Origin: an uncultured Opitutales bacterium
GTDB lineage: Bacteria; Verrucomicrobiota; Verrucomicrobiia; Opitutales; Seribacteraceae
Reading direction: 5' to 3'
NCBI GenBank assembly: GCA_943787575.1
Contig: CALSMY010000008.1
Coordinates: forward strand, 104,712 to 168,711
DNA length: 64,000 nucleotides
The notes under the pieces were generated by a model. It had not been told where the DNA came from. It worked only from the letters and a program-made list of their open reading frames with translations, and did not search any database. The stretch's first letter is position 1. Each line of letters begins with the position of its first letter. Made by a program: the position numbers and the translations under genes. Positions 59,031-64,000 of this stretch are shown one piece after another.

Positions 59031-60079
59031 TACGATCCAGACGCAGAATCTTTCTCTATGTATTTTCGATGTTCCGCTAGAGTAGTTGCACCAATGCACT
59101 GCAATTCACCACGGCTAAGTGCAGGCTTGAAGATATTGGAAGCATCCATCGCACCTTCGGCTGCACCCGCACCCACAATGGTGTGCAATTCATCAATAAA
59201 GATGATAATATTTTTGGCTTTGCGCAATTCGTCCATCACGGCCTTGATTCGCTCCTCGAATTGACCACGATATTTGGTTCCGGCAACCATAAGTGCGAGA
59301 TCTAAAGTTACGACTTTTTTATCGATTAAATTTTCAGGCACCAATCCGCCAGCTATTTGCTGAGCCAAACCCTCTACGATCGCGGTCTTACCTACCCCGG
59401 CTTCTCCGATGAGCACTGGATTATTCTTCGTCCTCCGGCAAAGTACCTGAGTAACCCGACGAATTTCCGCAGATCTGCCAACCACTGGGTCCAATTCACC
59501 TTTTTTGGCCAATTCAGTAAGGTCCCGACCAAAGGCTTTGAGGGCAGGAGTCTTTACATCTTTACCCTTTTCTTCAGGCTCATCTCCATCTCCACCCACC
59601 ACAGAGGATTCTTTCTCCTCACTGGATGCAAAATTTGGATCGAGTTCCGAAAGAATTTCGTTTCGGCAACGGTCTACATCGACATCTAAAGACTTAAGAA
59701 CCCGGGCGGCTACACCCTCCCCTTCACGGAGTAACCCGAGTAAAATATGCTCGGTGCCAACATAACTGTGGTTGAGAGACTTCGCCTCCTTACCCGCTAG
59801 AGCTAGTACTTTTTTTACCCGTGGGGTGTAAGGAATGTTCCCGGAAGGTTTGGCTTCAGGTCCCAAGCCCACTTGTTCATCGACTGCTTGCCTTACGGTA
59901 TCGAGATCCAATCCCATTTTTTGTAAAACATTTACCGCAACGCCTTGGCCAAGGTTGATCAGGCCAAGAAGTAAATGCTCGGTACCGATGTAATTGTGAT
60001 GAAACCGATCAGCCTCTTTGCGTGCCAAAGCGAGCACTTGCTGGGCTCTCGGTGTGAAATTGCTCATTGGTTCAGACAT
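59030..60079 (-). CDS. clpC: ClpC-type Hsp100 ATPase, N-terminal part (frameshifted)
   Basis: N-terminal half. Clp-N repeats [34 protein letters not shown] and [34 protein letters not shown] mark it as ClpC rather than ClpA. The first AAA domain has [21 protein letters not shown] and [26 protein letters not shown]. The frame breaks after EKDSA through one extra base near 59042 (gcgtctggat against gcgctggat). McsB and McsA lie immediately upstream on the same strand, which is typical of ClpC and its phospho-arginine adaptor system. ClpP is not in the window. Confidence 0.93.
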   Translation of the reverse strand: MSEPMSNFTPRAQQVLALARKEADRFHHNYIGTEHLLLGLINLGQGVAVNVLQKMGLDLDTVRQAVDEQVGLGPEAKPSGNIPYTPRVKKVLALAGKEAKSLNHSYVGTEHILLGLLREGEGVAARVLKSLDVDVDRCRNEILSELDPNFASSEEKESSVVGGDGDEPEEKGKDVKTPALKAFGRDLTELAKKGELDPVVGRSAEIRRVTQVLCRRTKNNPVLIGEAGVGKTAIVEGLAQQIAGGLVPENLIDKKVVTLDLALMVAGTKYRGQFEERIKAVMDELRKAKNIIIFIDELHTIVGAGAAEGAMDASNIFKPALSRGELQCIGATTLAEHRKYIEKDSASGS

Positions 60080-60105
60080 GACTTTAGAATATGGTTGATA
60101 AGTGG

Positions 60106-61179
60106 TTAGTCAACTTGTGCGTTTAAGTTTAGTTGAGGCATACGCAAAAATTCTTTGCGCAAGGTTTCGGCCCGTAATCGGTCGCGTTCACCAGGTTCGA
60201 TTGGCTTACCAGCAGAGAGTTGGACATGGCCCGGTTGAACCTCAATGAACATTCGATCTGCTAAGGCCCGAAATTTTTCGGGTAAATATCCAAAATCAGC
60301 AGCTAAGCGAATAAGTGAAAGATGGTCCATAGCTTCTGAACTTTGGATCAAATAACTGGTCTTTAATGAACCGACCGCACGGCTAATTTTATCGGTCAAT
60401 CTCAAGCCATCGTCTTCAGATAATTTCTCTCTGGCTAAGCGTTCTTGTTGAACAATGTTTTCCAATGTCATTTCCAACCTCTCAAGAATTGCAGATTCAG
60501 ACTCTCCAAGAGTTTGCTGATTGGAAATTTGAAATATACTACCGCTTGCATCGGAGCCCTCTCCAAAAAGTCCACGCACGGCAATGCCCAAGTGATTAAC
60601 CGCATTAATTACCTTGTCCATATTCTTGGACATTACCAAGCCAGGAAGGTGCATCATGACCGATGCCCTCATCCCAGTTCCCAAGTTAGTCGGACAGGCG
60701 GTTAGAAACCCCAACTGAGAATCAAAAGCATAATCCAGGCTAGATTCGATTCCAGAGTCCAAAGAATCTGCAAGTTTCCAGACCTTGGAAAAGTCCAAAC
60801 CATTTGCCAAAACCTGAATCCTTAAATGATCTTCCTCATTAACCATCACGCTACAGGCACGATCGTTGGAAAGAACAACCCCTCCCGATTCGTCAGACTG
60901 AGAAAGTTCCAAACTTATCAAATGTTTTTCGACTAAAATCTGGCGATCTAACTCACTCAATTCGTCTAATTCCACAGATGTACAGGATTGTAAAGGTTTC
61001 ACTTTACCCAAAGCACTCATACATTTGCTAAGAACTGCTTTTTTCTGACCAGACTCTGCTCTCCCGGGAAAAGGGAATTCGCTCAGGTTTCTGGCCAACC
61101 TTACTCGAGTACTCAATGCAATGGGGCAAGGTTTAGGAACCTTGCTTTTTGATTTAGAGAAGAAGAGGTCGTGAAACAT
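60106..61179 (-). CDS. mcsB: Protein-arginine kinase McsB
   Basis: McsB phosphorylates arginine residues, marking proteins for ClpC-ClpP. The phosphagen-kinase-like domain shows [15 protein letters not shown], the catalytic [15 protein letters not shown] and [20 protein letters not shown]. The C-terminal [10 protein letters not shown] element resembles the pArg-binding RDxxRA motif of McsB. Length 357 aa is right. It is 7 bp after mcsA and ~27 bp before clpC, the same order as in Bacillus; the regulator CtsR, usual there, is absent. Confidence 0.93.
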   Translation of the reverse strand: MFHDLFFSKSKSKVPKPCPIALSTRVRLARNLSEFPFPGRAESGQKKAVLSKCMSALGKVKPLQSCTSVELDELSELDRQILVEKHLISLELSQSDESGGVVLSNDRACSVMVNEEDHLRIQVLANGLDFSKVWKLADSLDSGIESSLDYAFDSQLGFLTACPTNLGTGMRASVMMHLPGLVMSKNMDKVINAVNHLGIAVRGLFGEGSDASGSIFQISNQQTLGESESAILERLEMTLENIVQQERLAREKLSEDDGLRLTDKISRAVGSLKTSYLIQSSEAMDHLSLIRLAADFGYLPEKFRALADRMFIEVQPGHVQLSAGKPIEPGERDRLRAETLRKEFLRMPQLNLNAQVD

Positions 61180-61186
61180 AATAAAT

Positions 61187-61675
61187 TTAAGCGGAAGCAG
61201 AGCTCTTGGCCTGTAATTTTTTTAAACGGTCCCTAAGTTTTGCCGCCTTTTCATAATTTTCTTCCTCTACCGCCTTTTTCAATTCTTTGCTCAAAAGTTC
61301 CTCGCTATCGTCCTGGCTTTTTTTCTTCACACTTCGTGAAGGCACTTTACCGAGGTGTTTGACACCTGCATGCATTCCATCAAGAAGGGGTTCAAGAACC
61401 GGGCGAAAAACATGATAACATGCTTCGCAGCCCAAACGGCCTCCTTTTTTAAAATCATGGTGAGTAGTTCCACAACTCTCACAAGTCATTGATGCAGTGG
61501 AAGCATCGGCTTTGGAAGGATTTTCATCCAGTAAATTACCGATGGATAAATTATCCGGGTTCGTCACCCCTTTTTCCTGAGCACAAGCCTCACACAAATC
61601 CATCTTATGCATTTGACCGTTAATGATTTGGGTCAGATGCACAGTAGCTTGGCTATCACAATGGTGGCACTTCAT
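61187..61675 (-). CDS. mcsA: McsA, UvrB/UvrC-motif activator of McsB
   Basis: Zinc-binding adaptor and activator of McsB. Four CxxC pairs are visible: MKCHHCDSQATVHLTQI, CEACAQEKG, TCESCGTTHHDFKKGG and CEACYHVFRP, and the C-terminus (SKELKKAVEEENYEKAAKLRDRLKKLQ) is the UVR helix pair. Starts the mcsA-mcsB-clpC block. Confidence 0.92.
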   Translation of the reverse strand: MKCHHCDSQATVHLTQIINGQMHKMDLCEACAQEKGVTNPDNLSIGNLLDENPSKADASTASMTCESCGTTHHDFKKGGRLGCEACYHVFRPVLEPLLDGMHAGVKHLGKVPSRSVKKKSQDDSEELLSKELKKAVEEENYEKAAKLRDRLKKLQAKSSASA

Positions 61676-61782
61676 AATTTTTTAAATATTCCTTTCAATA
61701 TAATATACCTAGCACGCACGAAAAATACAACGCAGATGATGCGCCAAATATGACATAGGAACCAAGTATGCGCTTTCCTTAA

Positions 61783-62661
61783 TCAACCCGATGTATCCAA
61801 GCGCACGCCATCGCTTTTGACGCTTTCCCTAAACAGACCAATTAATTTTTTGGTCATCTCTCCGGGTTTCCCATCTCCAATCGGACGATGGTCCACCTCC
61901 ACGCAAGGAATCACTTCCGCCGCTGTACCAGTTAGAAAACATTCGTCCGCAATCCATAAATCATAACGGGTAAGGGCCTGTTCCTTGGTCGGAATTCCAA
62001 TACCCTCTGCAATATCAAGTACCGCTGCCCGGGTAATTCCCCGCAAAGAACCGGCATCCAAAGGTGGGGTATACAAAATCCCCTTACGGATAATAAAGAC
62101 ATTATCGCCCGTGCACTCGGCAATTTCTCCCTTATCGTTAAGCATTAAAGCTTCTAAAAAACCCACACGTTTAGCCTCGATCTTGGCCAATACATTATTC
62201 AGATAATTCAAACTCTTAACTGCCGGGGGAAGAGCTGCAGCATTGATCCGACGCGTAGGCACCGAAATAATCTTTAGCCCATTTTCGTACAATTCCTCGG
62301 GATACAATTGAATATTATCTGCAATCACGATCACCGTGGGAGGGCCACATCCATCCGGGGTGAGTCCAAGATGTCCAGGTCCCCGGGTTACAATGAGTCG
62401 GATGTAGCCGTTATTCAAAGAATTTTGCCGGCAGGTCTCACATACTACTTCTGTGAATTCCGCCCGGTTCATGGGCAGTTCGAGTAAGATCGCCTTGGCC
62501 GATTGTTCCAGGCGCTCCAGATGATCGTCTAACTTGTAGACGCACCCCTCATAAATGCGGATTCCTTCAAATACACCGTCCCCGTAGAGCAATCCATGAT
62601 CGAATACAGATACCTTGGCATCTTCCTTTTCAACATAGTCCCCGTTTAAATAAATTTTCAT
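61783..62661 (-). CDS. ilvE: Branched-chain amino-acid aminotransferase (class IV)
   Basis: PLP-dependent class IV aminotransferase of the IlvE/DAT type. MKIYLNGDYVEKEDAKVSVFDHGLLYGDGVFEGIRIYEG is the typical start (62661; the ORF-track start is 16 codons too long). The PLP Lys is in PPAVKSLNYLNNVLAKIEAK, followed by NDKGEIAECTGDNVFII, with the GDNVFxI loop. Length 292 aa. The branched-chain assignment is favoured over D-amino-acid or 4-amino-4-deoxychorismate activity, but these cannot be excluded by motif. Confidence 0.85.
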   Translation of the reverse strand: MKIYLNGDYVEKEDAKVSVFDHGLLYGDGVFEGIRIYEGCVYKLDDHLERLEQSAKAILLELPMNRAEFTEVVCETCRQNSLNNGYIRLIVTRGPGHLGLTPDGCGPPTVIVIADNIQLYPEELYENGLKIISVPTRRINAAALPPAVKSLNYLNNVLAKIEAKRVGFLEALMLNDKGEIAECTGDNVFIIRKGILYTPPLDAGSLRGITRAAVLDIAEGIGIPTKEQALTRYDLWIADECFLTGTAAEVIPCVEVDHRPIGDGKPGEMTKKLIGLFRESVKSDGVRLDTSG

Positions 62662-62722
62662 CTTCTGAATTTTTATTAGCAGGAAAGTTTCCGACTTGGC
62701 GAGCGCCAAGCGAAAATCTTAT

Positions 62723-64000
62723 TCACCGGTTGGCAATCAGGTTGTCGACAACCGAGGGATCAGCCAGGGTGGAAGTATCTCCAATCTGGTCGGTTTCGTC
62801 GGTGGCAATCTTGCGTAAAACCCGGCGCATAATCTTTCCCGATCGTGTTTTGGGCAAAGCGGGCGCCCAGTGGATCACATCGGGCGTGGCAATCGGCCCG
62901 ATGACCGATCTTACCTGCTGTTTTAATTCCTTTCGCAATTCCTCGGTGTATTCCTGGTCTGCATTTAGAGTAACGTAAGCATAGATCCCTTCGCCCTTTA
63001 CCTCGTGGGGAAATCCAACCACAGCAGCTTCCGCTACTGATCCATGTGCAACCAGAGCACTTTCCACCTCTGCGGTTCCCATCCGGTGGCCAGATACATT
63101 GATGACATCGTCCACCCGTCCGGTAATCCAATAATATCCATCTTCATCCCGACGGCATCCATCCCCAGTAAAATAATATCCCTTGTACTGATCAAAATAG
63201 GTCTCCTCAAATCGTTTATGGTCTCCATACAACGAGCGCATCTGCCCGGGCCAAGGTTCCTCCATGGCAAGAACACCATTTACTCCATTGCCCTCAATAT
63301 GTTCGCCCGATTGTGCATCAAGCAAGACCGGCTTAACTCCAAAAAACGGAAAAGTTGCCGATCCGGGTTTAAGTGGAGTCGCTCCCGGAAGCGGGGTAAT
63401 GAGAATACCACCAGTCTCGGTCTGCCACCAGGTATCGACAATTGGACAACGTTCCTTGCCCGCATTTCGATGGTACCAGCGCCAGGCTTCCGGATTGATT
63501 GGTTCCCCCACACTACCCAGGATGCGCAAACTTGGCATATCATACTTACTCGGCCACTCTTCTCCCGCAGCTGCAATCGCCCGGATGGCAGTGGGAGCGG
63601 TGTAAAACTGATTAACCTTCCACTTTTCAATCACTTGCCAATAGCGGTCGGGATTAGGATAGGTTGGTATACTCTCGAACATGGTGGTCGTCGCCCCATT
63701 GGCCAAGGGACCATATACGATGTAGGAATGCCCGGTTATCCATCCGATATCTGCGGCACAAAAATAAACATCCTCCTCGTGATAATCGAAGACATATTTG
63801 TGAGTGGTTGCGGTGTAGACCATATATCCGCCAGTCGTGTGCATCACGCCCTTGGGTTGTCCGGTTGATCCAGAAGTGTAAAGAATGAATAGTGGGTCCT
63901 CGGCATCCATTTCCTCACAGGGACAATCGGTAGAGGCACCCGTGGTTGCTTCGTCCCACCATAAATCGCGCCCCTCCTGCATCTCGCAATCGATCCCAGA
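62723..64000 (-). CDS. acs: Acetyl-CoA synthetase, 5' part outside window
   Basis: AMP-forming acetate-CoA ligase. Motifs: [23 protein letters not shown] (A3 core), [76 protein letters not shown] and [18 protein letters not shown] with the catalytic/acetylation Lys. The gene is cut by the window end (base 64000); roughly the first third is missing. Its stop lies 61 bp upstream of the aminotransferase start. Confidence 0.95.
   Translation of the reverse strand, partial: SGIDCEMQEGRDLWWDEATTGASTDCPCEEMDAEDPLFILYTSGSTGQPKGVMHTTGGYMVYTATTHKYVFDYHEEDVYFCAADIGWITGHSYIVYGPLANGATTTMFESIPTYPNPDRYWQVIEKWKVNQFYTAPTAIRAIAAAGEEWPSKYDMPSLRILGSVGEPINPEAWRWYHRNAGKERCPIVDTWWQTETGGILITPLPGATPLKPGSATFPFFGVKPVLLDAQSGEHIEGNGVNGVLAMEEPWPGQMRSLYGDHKRFEETYFDQYKGYYFTGDGCRRDEDGYYWITGRVDDVINVSGHRMGTAEVESALVAHGSVAEAAVVGFPHEVKGEGIYAYVTLNADQEYTEELRKELKQQVRSVIGPIATPDVIHWAPALPKTRSGKIMRRVLRKIATDETDQIGDTSTLADPSVVDNLIANR

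Noticed and set aside
63044-63868. 274-aa plus-strand ORF at the end of the window
   Set aside because: Fully antisense to the conserved acetyl-CoA synthetase core; shadow ORF.

Overview
The window looks like chromosome of a Gram-negative bacterium of the PVC group, most likely a marine Verrucomicrobiota (Opitutae/Puniceicoccales type). This is inferred from gene content only, with no 16S or phylogeny: an mcsA-mcsB-clpC block in a genome with outer-membrane proteins, an archaeal/eukaryal-type ProRS, a GreA domain on a very large N-terminal extension, FecR-domain giant exported proteins, and lipoprotein clusters. No tRNA, rRNA, CRISPR array, IS element or prophage was recognised. Coding density is very high and no gene-free stretch over about 300 bp exists apart from an out-of-frame tail of rpsP.

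Layout. 1-3.3 kb: end of a glycosyltransferase, then rpsP-trmD-rplS on the minus strand (no rimM). 3.5-10 kb: RND efflux operon (tetR, tolC-like, membrane-fusion protein, RND pump). 10-15 kb: minus-strand cofactor/translation block panE, nadB, panC, proS. 15-17.7 kb: enolase and an Rsm22-like methyltransferase. 17.7-35.2 kb: a long minus-strand run of envelope genes: an ExbB/MotA-like membrane protein, a coiled-coil protein with an Asp in its single TM, a PglB/STT3-like oligosaccharyltransferase, a giant FecR-domain repeat protein, an outer-membrane beta-barrel, a small repeat-containing exported protein, and a COG3014-YcfL-LpoB-like lipoprotein trio. 35.2-39 kb: peptide deformylase, a Fur-family regulator, a TonB receptor with a Fur-box-like palindrome, and a YceI protein. 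39-46.7 kb: BI-1 membrane protein, M3 oligopeptidase, a small conserved protein, PfkB kinase, DUF255/thioredoxin-like protein, ArsR-methyltransferase. 46.8-57.5 kb: GreA fusion, MFS transporter, coaD, pgsA-pgpA, ptsH/ptsI (convergent), ispE, pyrF-ispD-ispF, ndk. 57.5-64 kb: clpC, mcsB, mcsA, branched-chain aminotransferase, and acetyl-CoA synthetase running off the end.

The most interesting item is the oligosaccharyltransferase at 28.1-31.2 kb. Read across three one-base frame breaks it carries every bacterial PglB catalytic motif (acidic residue in the first external loop, YYDTD, TIxE, WWDYG). It sits between an ExbB-like/coiled-coil pair and a giant FecR-repeat exported protein, so the locus is a candidate uncharacterised envelope glycosylation/surface-protein system.

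A caveat for any user: about 25 single-base indels break genes here, including essential ones (proS, ispE, clpC, def). Several lie in homopolymers. This pattern points to consensus error rather than gene decay, so broken genes are reported as fragments with the reading that restores them.
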